From contig JAHDVF020001569.1 in the NCBI GenBank assembly GCA_022606425.2, positions 620,001 through 684,000 of the forward strand: 64,000 nt of DNA. The letters are read 5' to 3'. Position numbers and translations under genes: made by a program. Source of the stretch: Lepidostoma basale (taxonomy: Eukaryota > Arthropoda > Insecta > Trichoptera > Lepidostomatidae). The notes under the pieces are model-generated. The model saw nothing but the letters and a program-made list of their open reading frames with translations. It was not told the DNA's origin and ran no database searches. Below, piece by piece: positions 14,001 through 64,000 of the stretch; within the stretch, counting starts at the first letter, position 1, and every line of letters starts with the position of its first letter.

Positions 14001-16663
14001 AGACACTAAATGTTTGGCAGATAAGATATCAGGCACATAACACGAAACTAACATAAGTAAATAGAATCGTACGAATGTAACAAAAACTTATTTTGCTATA
14101 AACAAAGAAAAACTTTTACGAGTTATTGTATAAAATACATAAAATTATTCAGTAGTTTATCATTAAATATACAGACAACCATTGGAAAATGAGTAGCCAT
14201 TCTTAATTTTAAATAAAAAATACGTAAATCACATTTAAAACGCGATTTTTTTATGAATTTAAACATTGTATTTTCCACTTTTGAGTTTATTTTTCTCGAC
14301 ATGTTTCGAAGGCTTACGTCTTCATCATCAAGAGAATGATATAAAGTTTTATATCGTTCTCCCAATGATGAAGGTGTAACCCTTTGAAAAATGTCTAGAA
14401 AAATAAAATCAAAAGTGGAAAAAACAGTGTTTTAATTCATAAAAAATTAGTCATTATGGAATTCCATAGTGTTAACGCCTTAAGTTTATCTACACTTAAA
14501 TTATTTTATTAATTAAAGATGGTGATGGGAAGGAAGCGGAATAAATGCAGTAGAAATGAGATCTCTTAGACAAATGGGTAGAAAATCTGTGTATGATAGA
14601 GTGTAGAATGAAAATATAAGAAGTGAATACAGTGCGAATGAAAGTGTTATGAACAAAATAATAAAAGAAACATTAAGATGGTTTGGACACATGGAAAGAA
14701 CAAATGATGAAAGAATGGTACAAAAAAATTACATGATCAAATAAATCAAATATTGAATGTCGGCCACGTGAGGAGTCGGAGAAATCGATGCGCGTGCATG
14801 ACACGATGTATGAATGTTGAGGATTCGAGAGAAGTGTGTCAGGAAAGAAAATTGTGGCAGTCCATTCTTTCTGCCTACCCCTCCAGAGAGGCGGCGTGAT
14901 GGTAAGTTAGTTAGTTTGGATGGCGATGGGCCATGATGGTGTTTTATGAAACTACCAAGCTCTTGTTACAGAATATATGAAATCTTAGACATGATCTAGG
15001 TAGATAATAACAATTATGATAGTACAAATTTAAAAAATCTGTTGCTTTTGAATACAATTTTACATGCAGTATTTTTTTACTATGTGTACCTAGGTACTTA
15101 AATTAAAAAAATTGACATATTTATATTACATAAATCCCACTTTACACTGATTATTGATTTAAAAAATTACACAAAGATTAGAATTTATTAACTTGGCAAT
15201 TATTGATAATTTGACTTCAAAATATTATCAGTACAACTCAAAATATATGCCTATTTAAAAGGTTTCAAATTAAGAATAAAACAAAAGCTTGAGAAAAAAA
15301 GAGATTGATTTGTTTCCAAAAACCGTTTGGAGCCAAAACAAACAAACCATCACGCTGTTTCCCCGCAGGGGTAGGCAGAGAGAATGGACCGCCACACTAC
15401 TCTATCCTGGCACACCTCTCTAGCTTCCTCCACATTCATACACGCACGTCGATTCCTCCGACTTCTAACATGACCAACCTTTAAAATTTGATTAATTTGA
15501 TCATGCCATGTTTTCCCCGGTCTGCCTCGACTTCGTACCCCATTTACATCATTAATGTATACTTTCTTAACATTCTTTCTCCATCCATGCGTTCCATATG
15601 TCCGAACCAACGCAGCGATCCTTTCATAATTTTGTTCATATTACCTTCTTCCGCTCTACATTCCTTTCTTATATCAGCATTTGAGATTCTGTCGTATATC
15701 GTTCTGCCACACATACGTCTTAGGGACCTCACTTAGGGACACACGATAAACAGGTTTGGAGCCAACCTGTTTATCGTATTTTTATCATATGAATATTATT
15801 GCACAAGTAAGATTAATGAAATAAATAAAAATAGTGAAAATCGTGTCAGTTACTACATAGACAAAATAATAATTGTGCTTAATGTTTAAAAAAAACAGCA
15901 TCTCATCAATAAATAAGACAAGAAAAGAAAAATTGCTCACCACTTCTCAATCCCAACAGATAAATAGATCACTGCAGCTAAATATTCCATGAATATATAG
16001 AGCCTACTTGTTTAACTACAAGATGATGAAGAGTGTGAGTCTTTAAAATATTAATTAAAGATGAGCCAAACCAATATTAGTTTATGCTATACAAATAATG
16101 TATTAACCTAACTGTGGTACAAAAGAGGATACTTTTTACAAAAGTGAATAAATTTAAAAGAAAAATATATGTAATAAAAACAACCGACAACAAAAAATCT
16201 TAAAAGCCTCATTAAAAGATTGTGAGTAAATACATAATTATAGGTTACTCAATATAAATGACAAATTAAAACTCCAATTGAAATCTAATTATCAATCAAT
16301 GTTATAATAAATATAGCTAGACGTTAAGACAATAGAATTTTACTCTCATTTTAGAATATAAATAATATCATATTTACACATGGTCAATTCATTATTAATA
16401 AATAAACAATAAGCACAAATGAAAACCAATAAATTTGTAACGCTTATAATAAAACAAGCCGTAAGATTAGAATCTTATCATTTTATGACGTTTCCTGAAT
16501 TGTGGTTAATAAAGATATTTTATTTAACAAATCAAATGTATTCAAAAGGAAAATAGAATAAATATGTTTCAGTTCAATATTATTTAAATGAAAATAACCT
16601 CACGAGAATCGGAAAAATCTTATAAAATTGTATATTAAACTCACCGATGTGTTCAGCGTTCAT
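1922..16663 (-). CDS. GNPAT: Dihydroxyacetone-phosphate acyltransferase, 5' part (four exons)
   Basis: The product transfers a long-chain acyl group to dihydroxyacetone phosphate, the first step of ether-lipid (plasmalogen) synthesis in peroxisomes. Coding exons in order are 16645-16663, 7984-8201, 6988-7164 and 1922-2051. Phases agree at each join (19+218 nt give 79 codons, then 59 codons, then 43 codons plus one base). 181 residues are visible. The assignment rests on the N-terminal pattern GYQDIVEPRRKNND and on the acyltransferase block I motif HRSYADF (catalytic H and D of HX4D) preceded by PVIFVPT. The remaining blocks and the C-terminus lie beyond position 1. No frameshift or stop is seen. 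A related acyltransferase of the same family is possible but less likely. Confidence 0.88.
2191..2870 (+). mobile_element. hAT-like non-autonomous element, truncated copy
   Basis: It begins with the hAT-like terminus cagtggtgtgcctaggg and runs collinear, in inverted orientation, with the complete 883-bp copy at 39829-40711. Homology stops near 2870, about 170 bp before the far terminus. There is no coding capacity. Confidence 0.7.
3386..4043 (+). mobile_element. pogo/Tigger-like element, internally deleted
   Basis: The ends are inverted repeats starting cagtaaaacctcgatataac and ending caaggttttactg, flanked by the TA target duplication (3384-3385 and 4044-4045). Inside, the plus strand keeps the tail of a transposase: YSSDNEVQLLVYYTHFRNF, then after a frameshift SKLQTKLDSFFKAGLP, which resembles the acidic and basic C-terminus of pogo/Tigger proteins. 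The DDE core is missing. Confidence 0.75.
4300..4440 (+). mobile_element. RTE-like LINE C-terminal fragment
   Basis: The plus strand reads STWMSTVRNDLKALGL, then RETCWSRIRKADHK and a stop, a typical end of an RTE-type LINE protein. It is about 45 codons long with no RT domain. The flanks (4050-4300, 4440-4830) show nothing recognisable. Confidence 0.5.
4840..5090 (-). mobile_element. LINE 3' terminal fragment
   Basis: The plus strand begins with a run of ttcttc and continues with the antisense of a common LINE ending (CPGVNM read on the minus strand). There is no intact ORF. Assignment is by resemblance only. From about 5090 to 5500 there is AT-rich sequence without a recognisable feature. 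Confidence 0.4.
5505..5935 (-). mobile_element. RTE-like LINE C-terminal fragment (family C, copy 1)
   Basis: An open stretch of 132 codons encodes SKVRIYKTCVRPILTYGIE, ARAIAGKTLRDRVRN-like text (TLRAIAGKTLRDRVRN) and the GRPLKRW motif, the region after the reverse transcriptase in RTE-type LINEs. The same family recurs on the plus strand at 11848-12235. 5'-truncated; no endonuclease or RT core is present. Confidence 0.7.
6075..6870 (+). repeat. Interspersed repeat, copy 1 (Helitron-like, uncertain), split by a LINE
   Basis: Two outer pieces, about 6075-6190 and 6615-6870, match the two halves of the uninterrupted copy at 56868-57212: the phrases tggatggttt with cacaattgaa at one side and aacagctaatagcag with aacgttccggcaggac at the other. 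Between them lies LINE sequence (6330-6595). The superfamily is not certain; the lack of terminal inverted repeats would fit a Helitron-like element. Confidence 0.45.
6330..6595 (-). mobile_element. LINE C-terminal fragment inside the 6.1-6.9 kb repeat
   Basis: An 85-codon minus-strand ORF contains SSPVLKAIRLLNEVAKEIDL, a pattern seen at the end of Jockey/R1-type LINE proteins. It separates the two halves of the surrounding repeat, so it inserted later. Confidence 0.5.
6988..7164 (-). CDS. GNPAT: GNPAT coding exon 3
   Basis: 59 codons, phase 0 at both ends, acceptor ttatttcag and donor GGT|gtaagt. It encodes LSPVLKKTKAELQKDVVAML, then IVRWLGVFTTKILCRMYSSV and ends AIFG. It supplies the helical region just before acyltransferase block I. 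Confidence 0.85.
7275..7755 (-). mobile_element. RTE-A LINE 3' end
   Basis: A copy of the most abundant repeat here. The minus strand encodes YGSEARNWQKKDKSRINAVE, then MRSLRRMCEYSVYDRASSEI, and ends in a gttagttag tail (seen on the plus strand as ctaactaacc). It is 5'-truncated to about 480 bp. RTE-clade LINEs characteristically end in such short tandem repeats. Confidence 0.75.
7984..8201 (-). CDS. GNPAT: GNPAT coding exon 2
   Basis: Acceptor ttttatag|ATCAC, donor GATGAG|gtattt. An internal ATG at 8175 would give MSKERVLRGYQDIVEPRR, but the 26 bases upstream of it are open and fuse in frame with the exon at 16645-16663, so the start is probably there. The exon carries the N-terminal GYQDIVEPRR block and RHWRPQPSYRVQ, typical of GNPAT. 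Confidence 0.85.
8292..8760 (-). mobile_element. RTE-like LINE fragment (family D)
   Basis: A 146-codon ORF contains LIxLGRDNQIAELKRKIGLS-type text (NIRLGRDNQIAELKRKIGLS), LKRKVYEACVLPV and RAMERAMLGISLK, the segment after the RT domain of endonuclease-reverse transcriptase LINEs. The copy is broken upstream at about 8760, where it loses homology. Confidence 0.7.
8847..9925 (+). mobile_element. RTE-A LINE, longest copy, with a nested insertion
   Basis: The only copy here that keeps part of the reverse transcriptase: GVKQGCLMSPLLFNLYM and the catalytic box SCLLYADDAVLLAD (about 9020-9060), followed by frameshifts and the standard end at 9890-9925 (gacggcgtgatggttag repeats). Another element occupies about 9586-9838, between matching gagatatg and gaaatatg flanks. 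Confidence 0.8.
10623..10756 (-). mobile_element. RTE-A LINE 3' fragment
   Basis: It begins with ctaactaactaaccatcac, the reverse of the RTE-A tail, and runs about 130 bp before breaking off in a Jockey tail fragment (about 10768-10835). The stretch 9930-10620 has no gene; it includes plain AT-rich sequence. Confidence 0.65.
10850..11388 (-). mobile_element. RTE-A LINE fragments, rearranged
   Basis: Two segments (about 10850-11003 and 11066-11388) carry the minus-strand RTE-A end, including GRPRKTWHDRINKILKV, but not in collinear order, so the copy is rearranged or two copies overlap. Confidence 0.55.
11656..11735 (-). mobile_element. Jockey-type LINE 3' tail fragment
   Basis: Contains aaatcaaatcagttta and aatgtttaaggcatctattg, the 3' untranslated signature of the Jockey copies at 1135 and 44768. 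No coding part. Confidence 0.55.
11848..12235 (+). mobile_element. RTE-like LINE C-terminal fragment (family C, copy 2)
   Basis: A 120-codon ORF encodes ISYGVEARADTVRTKQVL, RTIAGKTLRDRVRN, CEVEDIIRWSRQPKRDW and CGRPPERWKDSW; it is the counterpart of the minus-strand copy at 5505-5935. It ends in an aagaagaag tail. Confidence 0.7.
12334..12598. mobile_element. MITE with about 65-bp terminal inverted repeats
   Basis: The left arm (about 12334-12403, reading cgcacgttgaaaacaaaagt and on) is the reverse complement of the right arm (about 12526-12598), separated by about 120 bp. It abuts the mariner-family transposase relic at 12597, so it may be a deleted derivative of that element. Confidence 0.7.
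12597..13080 (-). pseudogene. Mariner-family transposase relic, C-terminal half
   Basis: The minus strand encodes GGVVFQQDGATAHTAQ and, further on, WSARSPDLAPCDYFLCGYLK: the second and third acidic residues of the DDE catalytic triad. Upstream parts (NSERYFNTIEEFFLPKLEE) are in other frames. The N-terminal half is absent here; a plus-strand N-terminal half of the same family lies at 32790-33290. Confidence 0.75.
13255..13600 (-). mobile_element. RTE-A LINE 3' fragment
   Basis: Minus-strand text ETRNWQNMNESRINAVEMRS identifies it. Truncated at both sides, with several stops. The region 13600-14260 has no recognisable feature. Confidence 0.6.
14260..14510. repeat. Inverted pair with hammerhead-like motif (family 1, copy 1)
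   Basis: Two arms face each other: the minus-strand motif at 14296-14334 (ttgatgat, stem, cgaaacatgtc) and a decayed plus-strand counterpart at 14356-14395 (aatgatgaaggtgtaaccc). Both run into the flank aaaataaa ... aagtggaaaaaacagtg. The same family recurs near 31022, 50880 and 56090. Confidence 0.65.
14540..14918 (+). mobile_element. RTE-A LINE 3' fragment
   Basis: Starts in the RINAVEMRSLR region and ends gcggcgtgatggtaagttag. Several frameshifts and a deletion of about 60 bp before the WHDQINQ-equivalent region. No gene is visible from 14920 to 15340. Confidence 0.65.
15346..15735 (-). mobile_element. RTE-A LINE 3' fragment
   Basis: The minus strand reads MRSLRRMCGRTIYDRISNAD and KVGHVRSRRNRRACM, ending SAYPCGETA. 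It is closely similar to the copy at 29528-30024, so both derive from a young subfamily. The 900 bp that follow (15740-16640) are AT-rich intron with no feature that I can name. Confidence 0.75.
16645..16663 (-). CDS. GNPAT: GNPAT coding exon 1 (19 nt)
   Basis: The minus strand reads ATGAACGCTGAACACATCG, then gtgagt. Spliced to exon 2 it gives MNAEHIDHIRTTHGK followed by the conserved MSKERVLRGYQD, in frame and without stops. A strong donor and the in-frame join support it; transcript data are needed to exclude use of the ATG in exon 2. The 5' UTR continues to higher coordinates. Confidence 0.7.
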
Positions 16664-17050
16664 CTGTTTATCATCACATTTAAATTATTGATTTTCCAGT
16701 GTCAAAGTCTAAAACAAACTGCAGAAATATTGTAAAAAGATGAAATGTCCACAAAAAATATACTCGTTCACATTGACAGAACGGAATGAATAGCAAATAT
16801 AAGACGAGGCTGAGATCTGACAACACTACAGCTCGCTGCTAGACAAGGCAAACGCTATTTACAAAATCGCGTTTTAGGTGGAAACGAATGAAAGAGAATG
16901 AGTATTACTATGTGTCGGCTTATTACAAAATAAACAGACGTCGGGTCTCGATTGCGAGATGAGATTTTAGGCGATTTACGCACAATGTATGGTTCATAAC
17001 CGCGACGCCCGACACGATACGACATCCGACGTCCTCTGCATTACATATCT
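16664..17050 (-). promoter_or_regulatory. Probable GNPAT 5' UTR and promoter region
   Basis: Just upstream of the GNPAT start codon the base composition changes: CpG dinucleotides become frequent, most clearly at about 16930-17045 (for example aaccgcgacgcccgacacga), in an otherwise CpG-poor and AT-rich region. No TATA box or initiator can be defended. The assignment is by position and composition only. Confidence 0.4.
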
Positions 17051-17194
17051 TTATTATTATAGTTCTAGTATTTTCGATTTTAGACAATTATTACAGGGAA
17101 AGTTTTTCGCTACAATAGACAAAACGCGAACCACCTAGAATGACTTATTTAAATTTAAAATTCGTACATCAGTAATAAAGGAGATAAAACGGAA

Positions 17195-19125
17195 TTGGAC
17201 ATGGATCTTCTGACTTACAGAGGTTCAGCTCTAATGGCTATTCCTCTTACGTCTATGGGAAACATTGTTGGAATGTGATTTGGTAGTTGTTTTATGATGG
17301 GGCTAAATGTATGGCCCGGAGTGTCCCTTCGATAGAAGGCGAGGTGGAATATAGGGTTTATGATAAAGTCTTACATTATTGTCAAGGAATGGAAAACCAG
17401 TTAGGGTTGGGTTTGTATTTATAAAAAAAGTCTGATACCGAGGGGAAGATAAGAGGAGCAGTGCCTGGATGGATTTGTGGTAGGAGATAGCATCCTGCGT
17501 GAGACCATTTTGTTTGGTACGTATTGGGCTATCGGGGAGGATATTTTTTTATACGCATTGATTGCGGGAGGGGTAAAGGACTGAATGATGGTGGATAACT
17601 TGGTGGTAAAGGGTCATTATTGATAAGGAAGATGTTAATAATTTAGGTCGTGGTCTGGAAATGAAAGAGATGAAGTTGGAGTAGTGCAAGGAATAATAAT
17701 AGAGCTGGAGTCGCAGTATTCTGATGTACCAAAGGAGTGTGGTAACGGTGGGCTGTCATCGGGCAAGAACGCTAATATTACTCATTAAATGATATGTCAA
17801 CCTTATCCATGTATAGAATATACGTTAAAAATATTACTATTATTTAAAATATTACAATAGCGATAATGGAACATTTATTATTATACGCTACGTGTGCGCG
17901 GTAGCAAATCACGCGAACGAACAAGATATGTGTGAAGGAACTTTTATTAATATCTGGCCATGATTTTGAAATAGGTAATTAGACAGGTACTTACCTACCC
18001 ACTGTTCACAGTGTCCACCTCCCCGCTGAAGTGAAGTGTCCACCTTCGATTTTCTCATCAACTTTGCGTTAATATTAAAACTACACAGATTTAACAGGAC
18101 CGGTTTTCTGTGTATATTATGCAATATTTTTTTTATTGTTTTTTGTAAGAAGTTGATTTGTAATCCATATTCTTGAAAATTTCTTTTGCACCGATATTGA
18201 ATTTTTTTCATTTATATTACTGTTAATACTTACATCGCGATACTTAACCTGTATATAACCAAGCCTAATATGCCCCCTCTTATTTATCATTTATCACTTA
18301 TCTTATAATTATCAAGTTTAATAAAATATTTATTAAAATACGAAAAATTTTGGAGTATAAAATGAAGTGGCTCCTAACCCAATTATACAAATCTCTCTTA
18401 ATAATAAATACTAAAATATTATAAAAACCCTTAAAAATGAAATAAGCTAATTTATATTCTAAAGGGCTTTTTTCTTTCTTAATATACCTCTTTAAACTGA
18501 AGTAAATTTTATTTCAATAACGCTGAAATGTGAACTTGTTTTGTTTTTACATATTTTATGAAAAATTGTTATTTGTACCATTTGTATGTACAAATAAATT
18601 GTTCATCGAAAAACTTTATGTTTTATGAAATACACAACAAACACAGGGATAATGCCTGTATTATTTTTAAATATTCAATTCAACCCTGATAATACAAATA
18701 TTTGTTTCAACCAAATAATCCTTGGTTATCACATCAAAGGCATAAAGAATTCTGTAGAGATTCAGTATGTTTGTATGCATATGTTTATGATGTACAAGTA
18801 AGCTCCATTTTCAAATATCTGAAGAAAAATGTCTAGTTCAAAACATTTTCAAATATTTCTACTGGATTACCCTCGGGAACAGACTTTTTTTAATAAATAC
18901 AATCCCAACCCTAACTGGTCTTCCATTCCTTGACAATAATGTAAGACTTTATCATAAACCCTAAATCCCCCTCGCCCTCTTTCAGAGGGACACTCCGGGG
19001 CATACATTTAGCCCCATCATAAAACAACTACCAAATCGCATTCCAACAATGTTTCCTACAGAGGTAAGAGGAATAGCCATTAGAGCTGAACCCCTGTAAG
19101 CCAGAAGATCCAAGTCCAAGTCTTA
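17195..19125. repeat. Long inverted repeat, two about 240-bp arms with a 1.45-kb spacer
   Basis: The left arm (about 17195-17440) and the right arm (about 18883-19125) are reverse complements over about 240 bp with few differences: ttatgatggggctaaatgta on the left corresponds to tacatttagccccatcataa on the right. The spacer (17440-18880) has no ORF of note. It could be two opposite copies of one repeat, or a foldback element. Confidence 0.75.
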
Positions 19126-19249
19126 GTGACTAAGATTCAAGATTAAAAATAATTGTTTTCTGTTTTTGAGAAATGTATTGCATATAAATTTAATAAAAAC
19201 AAATATTAACGTTTCCTATGAATCGTTCTTTACATACCTACAGCACGAG

Positions 19250-19385
19250 CCAAATCGATGTATAGGTTATAGCTTTCATATTGATTCTCGTGACATGTGA
19301 TAGGTAGCTAAACTATTGCCATTTTACTGTCACGTGAATTCTGCACCAGACCAAGGACAGTGCGATAATCATACCGGGTTACCGG
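19250..19385 (-). mobile_element. tRNA-derived SINE, 3' body fragment
   Basis: The plus strand reads cttgacatgtgataggtag-like text and gaattctgcaccagaccaa, matching the body of the SINE at 51835-52012. The tRNA-like head is missing or decayed. The neighbouring 19390-20150 holds no recognisable feature. Confidence 0.55.
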
Positions 19386-20157
19386 ATCATAAAGATGAAA
19401 TCATTTTAATGCATTATCTGATGTTACTGCTTCATCTTATTCTACATTATTTGAGCTTGTGAACCATGACAGATAAAAGGAAACATTCTTGGAGATATGA
19501 GAAATATGTTTTAAGGCTAGATACAAAGGTTTTAAGAAGTACTTTTCATCTCAGTGTTCTGCAGGAGTTTTTCAACCATTAGATGTCATGTTCAATCTAG
19601 TATAAATACTAGATTGATCTAAAGATTCGCCGAACAATGTTTTCATTAGTACTTTCTTATATATTTTATTATATAAAATTATTAGAGATAGATTCATAAA
19701 TTATAATTTATTCAACTTTGATCATGACCCCAATTGCTAAAAACATTGTTTTTAGATATCTTATTCAAAATAGTTACACAATAAGTTCAATGAATTGATT
19801 TTAAATTTAATTTGCATATGCAATCAACCTTGACTTACTTTTTCACATTCAATGGACAAAGTAAATAATTTATTCATCCAAAACACATCTGATTTAGATT
19901 TTATTTAAGAAGTTGGGAATAACTCTCTGAAGTCTTTAATTTTGTTTATGTATGTATGTTTAATCTGATGCCTCTGTAGTTGAATGTTCATGAACCCACA
20001 TTTTATGAATTAAATGTGTTAACTGTGGAATTCCGCGTCAATATTTTGTGAATTAAAACAGTGTCTTTTTTTCCCACTTATGATTTTATTTTTCTCATGT
20101 AAATTTCAATAAATAATTAACTGTTTTAAAATAAAAACAAAAACCTATCCAAAAAAG

Positions 20158-20672
20158 CTAAAATGGCAGTGCACAATGGTGTTCTTGTACCGACCTTTAT
20201 GTATGGAAGCGAAGCATGGAACTGGCAAAATAAGGATGAAAGTAGAATAAATGCAGTAGAAATGAAATCTCTTAGACGAATGTGTGATACTCTGTGTAAT
20301 GATAGAGTGTCGAATGAAAATATAAGAAGTGAATGCGGTGCTAATGATGGTGTTATGAACAAAATAATGATTAGATCATCAAGATGGTTTGGACACATGG
20401 AGGAAGAATGAATGAAGAAAGAATGGTAAAAAAGTTAATGATGTAAATGAAACTAGAAATAGTGGAAGACCGAGGAAAACGTGGCAGGATCAAATAAATC
20501 AAATATTGAATGTCGGCCACGTGATGAGTCAGAGAAATCGACGTGTGTGCATGACACCATGTATGAATGTTGAGGAAGCGAGATAAATATGTCAGGAAAG
20601 AAAAGTGTGACGGTCCATTCTTTCTGCCTACCCCTTTGGAGAGACGGCGTGATGGTTAGTTAGTTAGTTAAA
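20158..20672 (+). mobile_element. RTE-A LINE 3' end
   Basis: Begins at aaaatggcagtgcacaatgg, encodes YGSEAWNWQNKDESRINAVE and MKSLRRMCDTLCNDRVSNEN, and ends gacggcgtgatggttagttag. One frameshift lies in the region after EEE at about 20410. No gene is visible from 20680 to 21230. Confidence 0.8.
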
Positions 20673-21235
20673 TATACTCAAATAAATGTAAACCTGAAAT
20701 TAATAATGTTACTAATTTAGCAATAACTGAGATGGTGCTGAATTTGATAAAACTTTTGGAAACTTAGCAGAATAGATTTGAATACATACCATAACTTTTC
20801 TCTCTCGTCGAATCTCAAAAATAACAGTCTAAAATGCAAATAAAATACTCACCCACTAATGTTAAATTATAAGGAAAAGTTTATGTAATCATTTTTGCAC
20901 TTCTTTTCCTGTTTGTAACATTTATTTAGATTTACCTTTTCCTTATACCACCTGCTTCTGATTAGGTGATTCTAATCAATCTGTTTCAATTATTTTAATA
21001 AAAATAAACAAAACATTTAAAAGAAATAATTTTATTATCAATATATTCCGTTTATGTGTACAAAATGTAATAAAAACAGCCGAAAAAATAATCAATAAAT
21101 GTAATAAACTTGCGTTACATGTTTCATTTCATGAGCACGCATACTCTCACTAGAATAAACATTTAAATAAATATAATTTCTTTACTCTACTAACAATTTT
21201 AGTAAAAAAAAATATGCCTTCTTAATAAAAACTAG

Positions 21236-21435
21236 AGTTGAGATTGAGATGGTTTTGCCACATTACGCGCCAAGAAGATAAACCTTATAATGTCTGCCTA
21301 GATCTGGGTACAGGACGGCCGTTGGTGACGTGGGGTCATCTATCAAGGCCACTCTCAAGAAATATGAACTCAACAGAGAGCTGACCCAAGACATAGCGTC
21401 CTGGAGAAATCGTGTCAGGAGGGTCAACCCCCAAT
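21236..21435 (+). mobile_element. LINE C-terminal fragment
   Basis: The plus strand encodes LRLRWFCHITRQEDKPYNV, then a decayed end (gcgtcctggagaaatcgtgt and on). It resembles the RLRWxGHxxR motif at the end of RTE-type LINE proteins. Short and frameshifted. Confidence 0.5.
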
Positions 21436-21439
21436 AATT

Positions 21440-22366
21440 TCCAAGTGAGAAATGGTAAAGAGAAGAAGATTAATAACGACAAGAAATTATTAGTCCCAAA
21501 ATTAACCTGTCAATTTTTTTAAACAGCTATGGAAACTTAAAATATTGTTAGATCCCTAAATATTTGTTTGTAAGAACTGATTTATAGTTTCAACTTGTCT
21601 CTGAAAAAGAATATCCCAATAACACATGACTTGTGTTACTAGGATATTCCTTTGAGTGATTTTAAAAATGGCTCTTAAAATGAACTATACTAACTGATAG
21701 ACAATATATTCAAGCATCGTTCAATATTTCCAATAAATGCACAGTACTTAAGTGACAGATAAGACTGATATTGGCAAAGAGCATAGATAACAACGTAATC
21801 ATAGATTAGAATTTTCATTAAAGGTATTGCACCAAACAAAAAATAGAGAATGTACAAAACTCAAATCATATTTCGACGAGTAAAAATTTAACACATGCGA
21901 TGTAATCAAGATTGAAGTTTTATTTTATACCAAGTGGAGCAACTTTCCCTGTAGTAAGGAAGACAAAACAATTATATTGACTCATTATCTACGGGAAGGG
22001 TATAAATAAGACATTTCAAATAACAGTATTTATTTTTTAACCTCTTTCGAGAACTCGGTGTAAACTGTTAGAAGTGTATTTTTATACAATTTTAATGACA
22101 TTTTTTAAAGTATACATAAAATTAAAAGTTATAATTATATTTCAATTTAAATCGTAAATTTGCCCTCAGAAAAAGTTGAAATATCAAAATCTCAATTGCT
22201 TACTAATTAAGCTTGCATTGTTTAAAACTCTATAAAATTTCGTATGCACTAAATCGGTGTATACAAATAAATAATTTATAAGAATGAATCCACAATTAAC
22301 TGAGGTCATGTTGTAAACAATTTAAACGGACGAGTGAAAATTATAATCGTTAAAATGACCTTCGGA
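21440..22366. other. Intergenic AT-rich stretch downstream of EPRS
   Basis: No gene or repeat is recognised here. A minus-strand AATAAA (plus tttatt at 22029-22034) lies about 335 nt after the EPRS stop and is the best candidate polyadenylation signal, though a six-base match in AT-rich DNA is weak evidence. Confidence 0.4.
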
Positions 22367-63958
<41,592 letters not shown>

Positions 63959-64000
63959 CTGAAAAAAAAATTTAATAACTTAAACTTTATATAACTTGTT

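Noticed and set aside
17909..18211. 100-codon minus-strand open frame in the intergenic region
   Set aside because: No known motif, AT-biased codons, no splice or promoter context, and it lies inside the spacer of the long inverted repeat.

Overview
The window is animal nuclear DNA, most likely from an insect and plausibly a moth or butterfly. It is AT-rich, its genes have many short exons and long introns with GT-AG borders, and non-LTR retrotransposon remains, cut-and-paste transposons and tRNA-derived SINEs fill most of the rest. No operons, bacterial promoters or CRISPR arrays are present. The lineage is inferred from the character of the repeats and the protein sequences, not from a database match.

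Only two host genes can be supported, both on the minus strand. Positions 22367-63958 hold 27 consecutive coding exons of EPRS, the bifunctional glutamyl-prolyl-tRNA synthetase. Every splice phase agrees and 1,534 residues can be read, from the class I HIGH motif (YLHIGH) to the terminal FGRSY. The N-terminal exon(s) lie beyond the right edge. The order is GluRS catalytic core, anticodon-binding beta-barrels, a linker with six WHEP repeats, ProRS catalytic core and C-terminal zinc domain. Two neighbouring WHEP exons are near-identical, so the repeat array grew by a recent tandem duplication. Positions 1922-16663 hold the first four coding exons of GNPAT (dihydroxyacetone-phosphate acyltransferase, ether-lipid synthesis), including a 19-nt first coding exon 8.4 kb upstream of the next. 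The rest of GNPAT lies beyond the left edge.

Layout: 1-1.9 kb, retrotransposon fragments in a GNPAT intron; 1.9-8.2 kb, GNPAT exons 4-2 with RTE-type LINE pieces and a pogo-like element; 8.2-16.6 kb, the large GNPAT intron 1; 16.6-17.05 kb, GNPAT exon 1 and a CpG-richer probable promoter; 17.05-22.3 kb, intergenic, with a 240-bp long inverted repeat; 22.3-34.8 kb, ProRS half of EPRS; 34.8-52.5 kb, WHEP linker exons separated by nested transposons (hAT, piggyBac-like, mariner, Harbinger, Jockey, RTE); 52.5-64 kb, large introns rich in hairpins, then the GluRS half.

The two genes are unrelated in function: EPRS charges tRNA-Glu and tRNA-Pro in the cytosol, and GNPAT acts in peroxisomes. The most unusual content is in the repeats: (i) a recurrent hammerhead-like motif in several unrelated inverted-repeat families, one copy abutting a Penelope GIY-YIG nuclease relic; (ii) an apparent retrocopy chimera joining the exact 5' end of 18S rRNA to a LINE 3' end; (iii) a 269-bp near-perfect palindrome inside an EPRS intron; (iv) inverted SINE copies flanking two EPRS exons; and (v) nested insertions whose target-site duplications let their order be reconstructed.
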